DNA of 64,000 bases, taken from Anaerolineae bacterium (GTDB lineage: Bacteria; Chloroflexota; Anaerolineae; Aggregatilineales; Aggregatilineaceae). Position numbers and translations under genes: made by a program. Numbering within the stretch: position 1 is the stretch's first letter; every line of letters starts with the position of its first letter. A model generated the notes under the pieces. It was given only the letters and a program-made list of their open reading frames with translations. It made no database searches and was not told the origin of the DNA. Location: positions 1 to 64,000 of the forward strand of contig JAOSJP010000004.1 in assembly GCA_027494015.1 (NCBI GenBank), read 5' to 3'. Shown here piece by piece: positions 52,370-60,511 of this stretch.

Positions 52370-53374
52370 ATGATCACACGCAGAACGCTGCTGGGGCTGG
52401 TGATGGTGTGCAGCTTGCTCGTCCCGTTGGGCATCTCATCTGCCCAGGATATGCCGGATTTCGTCGCCCTGATCGAGACCGAGGACGTGATGGCCCACGT
52501 GAGGGCGCTGGCGGTGGCCATCGGCGCGCGCCCGATGGGCAGCCCGGCAGAGGGACTCGCCGCCGACTATATCGCCGCCGCCCTGTCCGACTGGGGCTAT
52601 GAGGTCACGGTCGAGGAATTCAACGCCACCACCCCCGCCGGAGAAGATGCGCCCGGCACGGCGATTGTCTCGCGCAACGTGATCGGCGTGCGCCCCGGCG
52701 ACGATGAGTGGGTCGTCGTCGGCGCGCACATGGACTCGGTGACTTCGGCGACCGGCGCGGGCGACAACGCCTCCGGCGTGGCCGCGATGCTGGCGGCAGC
52801 GCGCGCCCTGGCTGATCTGGACACGACGCACACGCTGGTCTTCATCGCCTTCGGCGCGGAAGAAGGCGGCGCCCCGCCCGGCGCGGAGGTTTACGTCGAG
52901 GGCCTGGGCGACGCCGCCAGTAACATTATCGCCATGCTCAATATTGATTCGGTGGGCGTGGGCACGGCGCTGAACGTCTACGCCGGGGCGACCATCGCCT
53001 GGCCGGAGGACGAGAACGCCGCGCCGACCATCGAAGGCGGGCCGGTGTGGGTGCGCGACCTGGCGCTCGACCTGGCCGACGAGATGGGCCTGCCCTTCGA
53101 CACGTCGCCGGCGGACACGTGGGGCGGCTTCACCGGCGACTGGAGCGATCATTATGCCTTTGTGCTGGCCGGCGTGCCGGTCGCCTATTTCGAGGCGTGG
53201 GAGTGGCTCGGTGCCGCCGACCCCTGGTGGGGCCAGGAGACCGCTGAGGGGGATGTGATGCACACGGAAGGCGACGTGTACGCAGCCGTCGTGCCGGAGA
53301 AGGTCGAGATGACGGCGGAAGTCGTCGCGGCGACGACCTACGCGCTTGCGACGGGCATGGCGGGGGGAGAGTAG
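52370..53374 (+). CDS. Secreted M28-family zinc aminopeptidase
   Basis: A 334-residue exported peptidase. A signal peptide (RRTLLGLVMVCSLLVPLGI ... SAQD) is cleaved near residue 26. Zinc ligands of the M28 family are in order: GAHMDSV (His, Asp), GAGDNASGVAAML (Asp), AFGAEEGG (catalytic Glu pair), LNIDSVG (Asp) and GDWSDHYAF (His). It would trim peptides outside the cell. GGAGGAG precedes ATG 52370. No lipobox or Pro/Thr linker is present. Confidence 0.9.
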   Translation: MITRRTLLGLVMVCSLLVPLGISSAQDMPDFVALIETEDVMAHVRALAVAIGARPMGSPAEGLAADYIAAALSDWGYEVTVEEFNATTPAGEDAPGTAIVSRNVIGVRPGDDEWVVVGAHMDSVTSATGAGDNASGVAAMLAAARALADLDTTHTLVFIAFGAEEGGAPPGAEVYVEGLGDAASNIIAMLNIDSVGVGTALNVYAGATIAWPEDENAAPTIEGGPVWVRDLALDLADEMGLPFDTSPADTWGGFTGDWSDHYAFVLAGVPVAYFEAWEWLGAADPWWGQETAEGDVMHTEGDVYAAVVPEKVEMTAEVVAATTYALATGMAGGE

Positions 53375-53504
53375 TCGGGCGCTCGCCCGGTCTGCGCTGC
53401 AACGGGGGCAACGCTGGGTGCCTCCGTTTGATTCCTGTGTTTGCCCTGCCCTCTGCTATACTGGGCGGCACCGAGTCGCTTCGCCAACCTGCAAAGAGCC
53501 GTCA

Positions 53505-55112
53505 ATGAGTGAAGCCCCCATATCCACCCCCTCCGCCCGCGCGCTGACGGGCGGGCAGATCGCCCGCGCCGCCTCCGTCGTCATGCTGGCTTTTGTGCTC
53601 AGCGCCGTGCTCGGCGTGGTGCGCCAGGCGGCGATCAACGCGGCGTTTGGCGCGGGGGCGACGCTCGATGCGTTCATGGCCGCCCAGCGCGTGCCGGAGA
53701 CGCTCTTCGTGCTGGTGGCGGGCGGGGCGCTCGGCTCGGCGTTCATCCCCGTCTTCACGCGCTTCCTGGCCAGCGGCGACGAGTCCGGCGCGCAGCGGCT
53801 CGCCAACGGTGTGATCACCCTGCTGATCGCGGCCTCAACGGCGCTGGCGGCGCTGGCCTTCGCCCTGGCCAATCCGTTGGCGCGCGAGCTGCTCGTGCCG
53901 GATGCCGCGCCCGCCACGCAGGCGCTCACCGCCGAGCTGATGCGCATCATGCTGCTGACGGTGATCATCTTCGGCGTCAGCGGGCTGATCATGGGCGTGC
54001 TCAACGCGCACCAGCATTTTCTGGCCCCGGCCCTGGCCCCCAGCCTGTACAACGTCGGGCTGATCTTCGGGGCGCTGGTGCTGGCGCGCGGCGAGAACAT
54101 TCACGGGCTGGCCTGGGGCGCAGTGATCGGCGCGGCGCTGCACCTGCTGGTGCAGCTTCCCCATCTGATCCGCGTGCGCTTCCGCTACCGGCCCGCGCTG
54201 AGCCTGGGCACCCCCGGCGTGCGCGAAGTGCTGCTGCTGATGGGGCCGCGCGTGCTGGGGCTGGGCGTGGTGCAGGTCAATTTCTGGGTGAACACGGCGC
54301 TGGCCTCCGGGATGGCTGAGGGCAGCGTCACCGCGCTGACGACCGCCTTCGTGCTGATGATGACCGTGCTGGGCGTCGTGGGGCGCAGCGTGGGCACGGC
54401 GGTCTTCCCCACGCTGTCCACGCTCAGCGCGCAGCGCGACGCCGCGCATTTCAGAAGCACGCTCTCCGCCGCGCTGCGCGGCGTGCTCTTCCTGTCCATC
54501 CCGGCGGGGATCGGGCTGGCTGTGCTCAGCGAGCCAACTGTCGCCCTGCTCTTCGAGCGCGGCCAGTGGACGGCGCGCGACACGGCGGGCACGGCCTGGG
54601 CGCTGGCCCTCTTCAGCGTGGGGCTGGCCGGGCACAGCGTCCTCGAAATCCTGGTGCGGGCCTTCTATGCGCTGCACGACACCTGGACGCCGGTCAAGGT
54701 GGGCACGGCGACCATGCTGCTCAACATCGTTCTCGCCCTGCTGCTGATCTATGCGCTCGGCTACCCGGACACGACTGAATTCGCGCGCGGGCCGATCGGC
54801 GGGCTGGCCCTGGCCATGTCCATCGCCACAGCCATCGAGAGCGCCGTGCTGTGGGCCGTGCTGCGGCGGCGCGTGGGCGGGCTGGACGACCGGCGCGTGC
54901 TGGGCAGCGCGGCGCGGACTCTGCTCGCCTCGGCGATCATGGCCGCCGCGCTGGGCGCGTACCTGGCCCTGCTGCCGGGCCTGCCGCGGCTGTGCCTGGC
55001 GGGTGGAGGGATGATCGTGGGGGTGGCGGTGTTCTGGGGGGTGGCGCTGGCGCTGCGGGTGGAGGAGGCGGCGATCCTGCCGCGCGCGGCCTGGCGGCGG
55101 CTGCGGCGCTGA
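53505..55112 (+). CDS. murJ: Lipid II flippase MurJ (MviN family)
   Basis: Integral membrane protein of 535 residues with about 14 helices that moves lipid-linked peptidoglycan precursor across the membrane. MviN features: ARAASVVMLAFVLSAVLGVV then RQAAINAAFGAGATLDAFMA, FVLVAGGALGSAFIPVFTRF, and GLLFERGQW-like ALLFERGQWTARDTA. ATG 53505 follows an extended -10 (TGCTATACT at 53454-53462). An upstream extension of the open frame has no membrane character and is not used. Confidence 0.92.
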   Translation: MSEAPISTPSARALTGGQIARAASVVMLAFVLSAVLGVVRQAAINAAFGAGATLDAFMAAQRVPETLFVLVAGGALGSAFIPVFTRFLASGDESGAQRLANGVITLLIAASTALAALAFALANPLARELLVPDAAPATQALTAELMRIMLLTVIIFGVSGLIMGVLNAHQHFLAPALAPSLYNVGLIFGALVLARGENIHGLAWGAVIGAALHLLVQLPHLIRVRFRYRPALSLGTPGVREVLLLMGPRVLGLGVVQVNFWVNTALASGMAEGSVTALTTAFVLMMTVLGVVGRSVGTAVFPTLSTLSAQRDAAHFRSTLSAALRGVLFLSIPAGIGLAVLSEPTVALLFERGQWTARDTAGTAWALALFSVGLAGHSVLEILVRAFYALHDTWTPVKVGTATMLLNIVLALLLIYALGYPDTTEFARGPIGGLALAMSIATAIESAVLWAVLRRRVGGLDDRRVLGSAARTLLASAIMAAALGAYLALLPGLPRLCLAGGGMIVGVAVFWGVALALRVEEAAILPRAAWRRLRR

Positions 55113-55123
55113 TGCGCCCCGCC

Positions 55124-55159
55124 AAACAAAACGCCCCACAGCGTTGTGCTGCGGGGCGT
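55124..55159 (-). terminator. Intrinsic terminator of the minus-strand cold-shock gene
   Basis: On the minus strand ACGCCCCGCAGC pairs with GCTGTGGGGCGT (one A-C mismatch) and is followed by TTTGTTT. It lies between the convergent murJ and csp genes. Confidence 0.85.
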
Positions 55160-55181
55160 CTGGGTGCCAGGTAGTCAGCGC

Positions 55182-55394
55182 CTAACGCTGGCGCACGACC
55201 TCAGTGGCCTGCAGGCCCTTGGGGCCGTTGGAGATCGCAAATTCCACGCGATCGCCCTCGTTCAGCTCGCGGTAGCCATCGCCGGTGATGCCGGAGAAGT
55301 GCACGAACACGTCCGGGCCATTCTCGCGCGCGATGAAGCCGTAGCCCTTCTGGGCGTTGAACCACTTGACGGTACCAGTCTCACGTTCTGCCAT
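55182..55394 (-). CDS. Cold-shock protein (CspA family)
   Basis: A 70-residue single cold-shock domain that melts RNA structure. RNP1 (KGYGFI) and RNP2 (DVFVHF) motifs are intact: [20 protein letters not shown] then [20 protein letters not shown]. It is about 80 percent identical by eye to the plus-strand copy at 55959. Start is the ATG at 55394 behind AGAGG. It has a ~143-nt leader with a box and hairpin matching those of the other csp gene. Confidence 0.93.
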   Translation of the reverse strand: MAERETGTVKWFNAQKGYGFIARENGPDVFVHFSGITGDGYRELNEGDRVEFAISNGPKGLQATEVVRQR

Positions 55395-55473
55395 TGCGGA
55401 AAACCTCTTCCCTGATGGGAGGTAAAGATGGACGATGCTGTAGGGTGAGGAGCAAGCAGGACGCAAGAAAACA

Positions 55474-55498
55474 CCGTCGTGACGAGTTGTCACCACGG
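55474..55498 (-). promoter_or_regulatory. Leader hairpin of the minus-strand csp gene
   Basis: CCGTGGTGAC, aactc, GTCACGACGG on the minus strand, followed by TGTTTTC. Terminator-like and located ~45-70 nt into the mRNA leader. Confidence 0.6.
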
Positions 55499-55512
55499 TA
55501 TCGTTGTGCCGT

Positions 55513-55537
55513 TTAGCTGAACAACCTCTACACTACG
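55513..55537 (-). promoter_or_regulatory. Shared leader box of the minus-strand csp gene
   Basis: GTAGTGTAGAGGTTGTTC begins 7 bases after the -10 box, covering the expected first ~25 nt of the mRNA. The plus-strand csp gene has GTAGTGAAGAGGTTGTTC at the same distance. Confidence 0.65.
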
Positions 55538-55543
55538 CAGCGT

Positions 55544-55572
55544 ATCATACACCCGGCACAACAGGCCGTCAA
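55544..55572 (-). promoter_or_regulatory. Promoter of the minus-strand csp gene
   Basis: TTGACG (55572-55567), a 17-bp spacer and TATGAT (55549-55544) on the minus strand. The plus-strand csp gene has the same TATGAT -10. Confidence 0.75.
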
Positions 55573-55619
55573 GGGCCAGTTTTGAGGGGGCGAGCAAAGG
55601 TTGTCAGCGACTTGCCTGA

Positions 55620-55745
55620 CGCGGAGGTATTGACCTCACTCCCAGCCTCGCGGCGCTCGCTCCCGGAAGTCTGGTGTCTGAGCGCCTCAGCGCCGAGCGG
55701 GGGTGAGGTAAACCGGGGTGCAGCAGAGCAGCGCCCCTACCTGGC
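55620..55745. repeat. Dispersed foldback element copy between the csp genes
   Basis: ttgacctcactcccagcctc ... gcgccgagcgggggtgaggt with the following gcagagcagcgcccctac word. It separates the two divergent csp promoters. Confidence 0.7.
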
Positions 55746-55778
55746 ACATTTTGCACGCATCCACCCAAAAGAGACCCA

Positions 55779-55808
55779 TTGACAGCGCCGCGAATCCTGG
55801 AGTATGAT
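55779..55808 (+). promoter_or_regulatory. Promoter of the plus-strand csp gene
   Basis: TTGACA (55779-55784), an 18-bp spacer and TATGAT (55803-55808). The leader is about 144 nt. Confidence 0.8.
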
Positions 55809-55815
55809 GAGGGAC

Positions 55816-55833
55816 GTAGTGAAGAGGTTGTTC
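55816..55833 (+). promoter_or_regulatory. Shared leader box of the plus-strand csp gene
   Basis: GTAGTGAAGAGGTTGTTC, 7 bases after the -10, matching 17 of 18 bases of the box in the opposite csp leader. Likely the very 5' end of the mRNA. Confidence 0.65.
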
Positions 55834-55847
55834 GAACTCGGCCCCAT

Positions 55848-55884
55848 AACCGCGCGCAACTGATTCTACAGCGCGCGGTTTTGT
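55848..55884 (+). promoter_or_regulatory. Leader hairpin of the plus-strand csp gene
   Basis: AACCGCGCGC, a 13-nt loop, GCGCGCGGTT then TTG: a perfect 10-bp stem with a short U-tract, placed in the 5' leader. Could be an attenuator or a cold-sensitive structure. Confidence 0.6.
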
Positions 55885-55958
55885 ACGACCCGCAGGCAAC
55901 TCCTCTCTCAACTACACCATCAGCGACTATCTTTATCTGAGGGAAGGAGTCCTTCACC

Positions 55959-56177
55959 ATGTCCGAGCGTGTCACCGGCACCGTCAAGTGGTTCAACGCC
56001 CAGAAGGGCTACGGCTTCATCGCCCGCGAGAACGGCCCCGATGTCTTCGTGCATCACAGCGGCATCACCGGCAGCGGCTACCGCGAGCTGCACGAGGGCG
56101 AGCGCGTTGAATTCACCATCACCCAGGGTCCGAAGGGCCTGCAGGCCAGCGACGTAGTGCGCCAGAGCAATCGCTAG
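55959..56177 (+). CDS. Cold-shock protein (CspA family)
   Basis: A 72-residue cold-shock domain protein. RNP1 KGYGFI and RNP2 DVFVHH are intact in [20 protein letters not shown] and [20 protein letters not shown]. It is a close paralogue of the divergent gene at 55182-55394. A strong AAGGAG precedes the ATG by 9 bases. Its own promoter, leader box and hairpin are described separately, and a strong terminator follows. Confidence 0.94.
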   Translation: MSERVTGTVKWFNAQKGYGFIARENGPDVFVHHSGITGSGYRELHEGERVEFTITQGPKGLQASDVVRQSNR

Positions 56178-56200
56178 GCACATCATCGCTTAGAATGCAC

Positions 56201-56233
56201 ACGCCTCGTGCCACACACGGGGCGTTCTTTTTT
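56201..56233 (+). terminator. Intrinsic terminator of the plus-strand csp gene
   Basis: ACGCCTCGTG, ccaca, CACGGGGCGT, then TCTTTTTTT. Strong stem and T-tract, 24 bp after the stop. Confidence 0.92.
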
Positions 56234-56329
56234 CTCCGATCGCACAGAACATCAGAACATCGCCGCCCAGGCGCAGAGATTCCGCCATCATCGCGAAAAG
56301 CGCCCCCCCCCGCCCCGCTCAGGGTGCGT

Positions 56330-56730
56330 GCAAAACCTGCTAGGTAGGGGCGCTGCTCTGCTGCGCCCTGGTTGACCTCACCCCCGCTCAGCGCTCACGC
56401 GCCTCGCCGCCCCCTCTCCGTCAACGGAGAGGGGGAAGAGCCGAGCGCAGCGAGGCTGGGGGTGAGGTAAAGCGGCGCGCAGAGTGCGTGCAAAACCTGC
56501 CAGGTAGGGGCGCTGCTCTGCTGCGCCTGGTTGACCTCACCCCCGCTCGGCGCTGACGCGCCTCGCCTCCCCCTCTCCGTTGACGGAGAGGGGAAAAACC
56601 CGCGTAAGCCGAGGGGGTGAGGTAAAGCGGCGCGTAGAGTGCGTGCAAAACCTCTCGGGGCGCTGCTCTGCTGCGCCCCCTTGACCTCACCCCCGCTCGG
56701 CGCTGACGCGCCTCGCCTCCCCCTCTCCGT
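56330..56730. repeat. Three successive foldback element copies
   Basis: Cores at about 56370-56470, 56530-56630 and a left half at 56685-56730. Each is preceded by gtgcgtgcaaaacct and a gtaggggcgctgctctgctg-like word. The third is cut at its apex (ccctctccgt) where the ISAs1-type element begins. No gene. Confidence 0.8.
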
Positions 56731-56822
56731 CAGGGAGCTAAGGGTGACAACTCTAACGAAAAAATGACGAAAGAGAGGTAAAGTCAGACTGAGAAAGAAG
56801 GATAGAACGGAGACGACAACCC

Positions 56823-57410
56823 ATGCCAGAACTCATTCCCCCCTTAGTAGAGGTCTTTGCTGGAGTGCGCGACTGGCGCAAGCCATCCGGCAAACGGTAT
56901 GAAGTAGGGACGGTGCTGACGCTGGTATTCCTGGCGCTGTTGAGCGGAGAAAACAGCATACGGGGAATAGCGCGGTGGGTGCAAGAGCAGCGGTGGACGG
57001 TGAGCCGGGCGCTGGGGATGAAAAGGTCGCGTGTGCCGGGTTACGAAACCATTCGCACGGTGTTGCGCGACCTGGATATTGCCGAACTCGAAGCCGGTCT
57101 TCAGCACTGGGCTGGACAGGTTGCCCAGGCCTATCAGGTCGAACGGTGGGCGGGAGTGGCCCTGGATGGCAAAACCTTGCGGGGAAGTCGCACAGGAGAA
57201 CAAGCTGCTGTGCATTTGCTGAGCGCCTTTGTCCATGAGTTGGAGCTGGTGTTAGGACAACAGGTAGTGGGCCCCAAAACCAACGAAATCCCGATTGCGC
57301 GGGAGGTGTTGGCAAAGCTCGCCCTGGAAGGCGTGCTGGTTACGTGTGATGCCCTACACACCCAACGCGAAACAGCCGCGCTGATCGTGGAAAAAGGGGG
57401 GCCTATTTGA
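56823..57410 (+). CDS. ISAs1-family transposase, N-terminal part (frame broken)
   Basis: 195 residues of an ISAs1 transposase: DWRKPSGKRYEVGTVLTLVF, FLALLSGENSIRGIARW, the first Asp in WAGVALDGKTLRGSRT, and the second in VTCDALHTQRETA. The frame ends after EKGG at a G-run (57395-57400). One more G would join it to the next part as EKGGAYLMVVGDNQ. Single-base loss in a homopolymer fits either slippage or sequencing error. Confidence 0.82.
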   Translation: MPELIPPLVEVFAGVRDWRKPSGKRYEVGTVLTLVFLALLSGENSIRGIARWVQEQRWTVSRALGMKRSRVPGYETIRTVLRDLDIAELEAGLQHWAGQVAQAYQVERWAGVALDGKTLRGSRTGEQAAVHLLSAFVHELELVLGQQVVGPKTNEIPIAREVLAKLALEGVLVTCDALHTQRETAALIVEKGGPI

Positions 57411-57943
57411 TGGTGGTGGGCGACAACCAACCGACGCTCAAAGCGGACGTGGCGCTGCTGTTTGCACGACCGCCTGGCCCACAACAGGAGCAACGGGTGG
57501 TTCGGCAGGTCTCCAAGGGGCATGGGCGGCTTGAAACGCGCACTTTGTCAGCCAGTGCCGACCTCAAAGGGTATGTGAATTGGCCGGGTGTCGAACAAGG
57601 ACTACGCCTGGAACGCCGCGTGATTTCCCTGGCCACAGGGGAAGTTACCACCGAGGTCGAGTACGGGGTCTTGAGTCTCACACCTGACCAGATTGATCTG
57701 ATGACGGTGTTGACCCGCTGGCGGGGACACTGGTCAATTGAAAATCAGCCCCACCGTTCCCGGGATGGGGGGTTGGGGAAAAATTTTTTTGGGTTTGGTT
57801 TGGTCTCGGCAGGCCTCAGCAGCGCCTTACGCAATACCGTCATCTCCCTGGTCAAGCGCTTAGGCCATGCCAGCCTGACGCACGCGCGCCTTCATTATGC
57901 CCTCAATCTGCACGAGGCTTTGTCCGTTGTTGGAATCTCGTAA
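57407..57943 (+). CDS. ISAs1-family transposase, C-terminal part (frame broken)
   Basis: 178 residues continuing the transposase (LMVVGDNQPTLKADVALLF ... LTRWRGHWSIENQPHRSRDG). The expected third acidic motif (RDVTxxED) is blurred: here RDGGLGKNFFGFGL is encoded by a run-rich stretch at 57760-57800 that looks corrupted. The end RLHYALNLHEALSVVGIS is family-like. Restored length is about 373 residues, normal for ISAs1. Confidence 0.75.
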   Translation: MMVVGDNQPTLKADVALLFARPPGPQQEQRVVRQVSKGHGRLETRTLSASADLKGYVNWPGVEQGLRLERRVISLATGEVTTEVEYGVLSLTPDQIDLMTVLTRWRGHWSIENQPHRSRDGGLGKNFFGFGLVSAGLSSALRNTVISLVKRLGHASLTHARLHYALNLHEALSVVGIS

Positions 57944-57977
57944 ACATCGGTCAGCCCTGCCCCCCGCTCACTGACGG

Positions 57978-58006
57978 TTGACCACCCCCCGCGATCATGC
58001 TATACT
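57978..58006 (+). promoter_or_regulatory. Promoter of the tRNA-Ser genes
   Basis: TTGACC (57978-57983), a 17-bp spacer and TATACT (58001-58006), about 34 bp before the first tRNA. Confidence 0.75.
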
Positions 58007-58046
58007 GAACCCGCCTCGGAGGGGCTTGTCCAGCGGGAGGCAACCC

Positions 58047-58137
58047 GGAGGGATGGCCGAGTGGTTTAAGGCGGTGGTCTTGAAAACCACTGAGGCGTTA
58101 CACGTCTCCGGGGGTTCGAATCCCTCTCCCTCCGCCA
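58047..58137 (+). tRNA. tRNA-Ser (anticodon TGA)
   Basis: Acceptor arms GGAGGGA and TCCCTCC close the cloverleaf; the D-arm begins TGGCCGAGTGG. The anticodon stem GTGGT/ACCAC holds loop CTTGAAA (anticodon TGA). A long variable arm and GGTTCGAATCC in the T-arm are typical of serine tRNAs. The 3' CCA is encoded. Confidence 0.97.
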
Positions 58138-58158
58138 AAACAACAGCAGCACGCCTCT

Positions 58159-58251
58159 GGGGAGGTGCCAGAGTGGACGATTGGGGCCGCCTGCTAAGCG
58201 GTTAACCGGCTTTTAACCGGTTCGCAGGTTCGAATCCTGTCCTCCCCGCCA
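58159..58251 (+). tRNA. tRNA-Ser (anticodon GCT)
   Basis: Acceptor arms GGGGAGG / CCTCCCC, anticodon stem CCGC/GCGG with loop CTGCTAA (anticodon GCT), a long variable arm that pairs TTAACCGG/CCGGTTAA, T-arm GGTTCGAATCC, and encoded CCA. It follows the first tRNA-Ser by 21 bp and is probably co-transcribed. Confidence 0.97.
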
Positions 58252-58308
58252 GCACAGCAACGCCACGACGCAGCCGGTCGTGGCGTTTGCGTTGGCGCAC
58301 CCAGTCGC

Positions 58309-58962
58309 TCATTCGCGCTCGTCGTGGCCGGGGATGTGCTGCGCATCCCCGCGCGAGCGCACGCGCGTGCCATAGATCACCGGGCCGGTGAAGAGAGCCG
58401 CGTCGTCCCGCTTAGCTTTGCGCTTGAGCTTGCCGGTGTCGTCGTCCCGCGCGGCCAACCGCCGTTTGTTCCCGCCGCTGCGCATCAGCAGCATGAAGCC
58501 GAGCGCGATCAGCACCAGCGGTCCCAGTGGCGCGCCCAGCCAGCCGATGCCGATGACCAGCTCGAAGAACAGCCCGAACAGGACGAACCCGATCAGGCTG
58601 GCCCGGATCAGCCTCTGCCCGGCGTTGTACAGGCTGGCGTTGGACAGTTGGCGGCTCATCAGCAGGAAGGCCATGCCCAGGAACGCCCCGTAGAGCGTCC
58701 AGGCGTAGGCCCACGCCTGCCAGTAGCCGGTGACGGCCATCGCCGCCAGGAGCGCGCCGGTGCCAGCGACCACCATGCCGGGGATGGCGAAGAGCACGGC
58801 CCCCGTTGCGCCGCCGTACCGCGCAGGGAGCAGCAAGAGCAGGCCGGGCATCATGATGAACAGCGGCCACCACAGGCCCAGCCCGGTCAGCAAAACTATG
58901 CCGAGCGCAATGAGCGCCATCGCCCCGAAGATACGCTTGTCAGAGTCGAAGTCGCAGCACAT
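58309..58962 (-). CDS. Multi-helix membrane protein of unknown function
   Basis: A 217-residue protein with about six hydrophobic helices: IFGAMALIALGIVLLTGLGL, WPLFIMMPGLLLLLPA, GAVLFAIPGMVVAGTGALLA, YAWTLYGAFLGMAFLL, LIRASLIGFVLFGLFFELVI and GPLVLIALGFMLLM. The cytoplasmic tail is strongly charged (KRRLAARDDDTGKLKRKAKR). The N-terminal MCCDFDSDKR holds two Cys residues. Start 58962 is chosen because coding before it is repeat-derived and AGGA precedes this ATG. Family not recognised. Confidence 0.7.
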   Translation of the reverse strand: MCCDFDSDKRIFGAMALIALGIVLLTGLGLWWPLFIMMPGLLLLLPARYGGATGAVLFAIPGMVVAGTGALLAAMAVTGYWQAWAYAWTLYGAFLGMAFLLMSRQLSNASLYNAGQRLIRASLIGFVLFGLFFELVIGIGWLGAPLGPLVLIALGFMLLMRSGGNKRRLAARDDDTGKLKRKAKRDDAALFTGPVIYGTRVRSRGDAQHIPGHDERE

Positions 58963-59350
58963 GGTTCCATCCTGTTCGTGATCATGATGAGCGATCCGTC
59001 TGTTCTCTTCTACGCAGGGGCGCTGCGAAAGTTGTGCGGGTGCGTGCAAACCCCGGGGGGCCCCCGGGGGGGTTTTTGGGGGGTTTTTTACCTGTCGGCG
59101 ACGACAGCCGGAACTGCCCTCACCCCCGTCTCGGCGTGACCCTGCGGGCACCATGCCGCGTCGACCAGTAGGCAGCGCAGACGACTGACGCTGGGGAGGC
59201 ACGTGGAGGTGGTGTTGGGTTGGTAAACCTGGGGTCTCTTGGTGGTGACCTACAGCGGGCGCTCACGCGCGGCGCCGCCGCCCCCTCTCCGTTGACGGAG
59301 AGGGGGAAAGCCGAGCGCAGCGAGGCTGGGGGTGAGGTCAATATCCCCGC
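58963..59350. repeat. Gap with homopolymer patch and foldback copies
   Basis: 59050-59091 is a ccccggggggcccccggggg-type patch with T-runs, probably unreliable sequence. 59262-59342 is a foldback element copy (gctcacgcgcggcgccgccg ... gctgggggtgaggtcaa). No gene. Confidence 0.6.
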
Positions 59351-59422
59351 GTCCAGCGAGTCGCTGTCAACCTTTGCACGCACCCAGTTGTGCGGCGCAG
59401 CGCGCCCCCTGCCCGAATCCGG

Positions 59423-59428
59423 GTATAA
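59423..59428 (+). promoter_or_regulatory. -10 box before the J-domain gene
   Basis: TATAAT at 59423-59428, 46 bp before the ATG. No convincing -35 box. Confidence 0.4.
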
Positions 59429-59473
59429 TCGGGGGAGACTGGCGCGGTTGGCGGGCACGCCGGGGAACCTTCC

Positions 59474-60511
59474 ATGCGTCGCAAGATCACCTACGATCCC
59501 CAGCGGGATTACTACGCCATCCTCGGCATCCCCCCGCACGCCAGCGTCTCCCACATCCGCCAGGCATACCGGCGGTGCGTCCGCGAGGTGCATCCCGACC
59601 TCAACCCGGAACGCGCTGGCTGGGCGACGCAGCAGCTCAAGCTGGTCAATGAGGCGTACCAGGTGCTGCGCGAGCCGGCATTGCGCCAGCAATACGATCA
59701 GCTTCGGGAGGGGCGCGCTGCCGCCCGCTCACCGTACAGGCGGCGCGATAGCAGCGCCTACCGCCGCCCGGCGGCTCCGCCTGACCGTCCCTGGTGGCAG
59801 CAAGCCGCCGAGCAGACAGCCCACAGCGGCGTATCGGACGCGGGAATGGCGGCGGGCAGTTCCCGCGCCGCCGCGCCAGAGCAGGCCCCCTGGCTGCGCG
59901 TCTCAATCTGGCTGCGGCGGCTGCATCTGAGCGGGCTGGAAGCCACCTGGCTGACATTGGTCGGCCTGTGGCGCAGCCCCTACGCCTGGCTGCTGGGGAT
60001 GCTGGCGGCGGTGCTCTCGCTCAATGTCGCCTTCATCGTCTACGCCTTGCTTACCCCTGGCTGGCGCGCCGATTTCCCTGGCCTGTCCGTCCACGTGCAG
60101 ACGCCCACGCCATCGCCCACCCTGGTGCTGCCCACCGCCACGCCCGACCGTCTCAACCAGACCTGTTCCGATCCCGCCGTGATGATCACCAAGCCGGCGT
60201 CTGGCGATCTGGTCGGCGATACTTTCACCGTCTTCGGCACAGTCAGCCCGCCAACTCTGTGGGCCTATACCCTTGAGATCGGCTACCTGGGGCGCATTCT
60301 GGTGCGGGGAACGCTGCCGGCGCGCTGGGAAGCTGTGCGCGCCCCGCCGCCCAGGCAGCGCGACGCCGAGCCGCCCGTCACTGAAGCGCCGCTGACCACC
60401 ACGCCCGTTGATCTATCGGGCCAGCCCGACGGATACTACGTCATCCGGCTGCGCGTGGTGCAGCGCTACGGCGTCGAATTGCCCACCTGCGATGTGGTGG
60501 TGCGGCGCTAG
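59474..60511 (+). CDS. J-domain membrane protein
   Basis: A 345-residue protein. Residues 10-75 are a J-domain (DYYAILGIPPHASVSHIRQA ... REVHPDLNPERAG) with the HPD tripeptide that stimulates DnaK ATPase. A disordered linker follows, then one strong membrane helix (AWLLGMLAAVLSLNVAFIVY) near 190. After it come a short Pro/Thr linker (QTPTPSPTLVLPTATP) and a C-terminal extracellular beta-rich domain (ITKPASGDLVGDTFTVFGTV). So the J-domain is cytoplasmic and the rest is outside. It may recruit DnaK to the membrane. It ends 4 bp inside the convergent YgjP gene. Confidence 0.82.
   Translation: MRRKITYDPQRDYYAILGIPPHASVSHIRQAYRRCVREVHPDLNPERAGWATQQLKLVNEAYQVLREPALRQQYDQLREGRAAARSPYRRRDSSAYRRPAAPPDRPWWQQAAEQTAHSGVSDAGMAAGSSRAAAPEQAPWLRVSIWLRRLHLSGLEATWLTLVGLWRSPYAWLLGMLAAVLSLNVAFIVYALLTPGWRADFPGLSVHVQTPTPSPTLVLPTATPDRLNQTCSDPAVMITKPASGDLVGDTFTVFGTVSPPTLWAYTLEIGYLGRILVRGTLPARWEAVRAPPPRQRDAEPPVTEAPLTTTPVDLSGQPDGYYVIRLRVVQRYGVELPTCDVVVRR

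Larger units (their letters stand above)
56731..57959. mobile_element. ISAs1-type insertion sequence (degraded)
   Basis: Contains a two-part ISAs1 transposase. The ends are my estimate: CAGGG at 56731 and CCCTG ending at 57959 are the only obvious inverted match. Insertion is at the apex of a foldback repeat. Part of the sequence near 57760-57800 is homopolymer-rich and unreliable. Confidence 0.6.
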
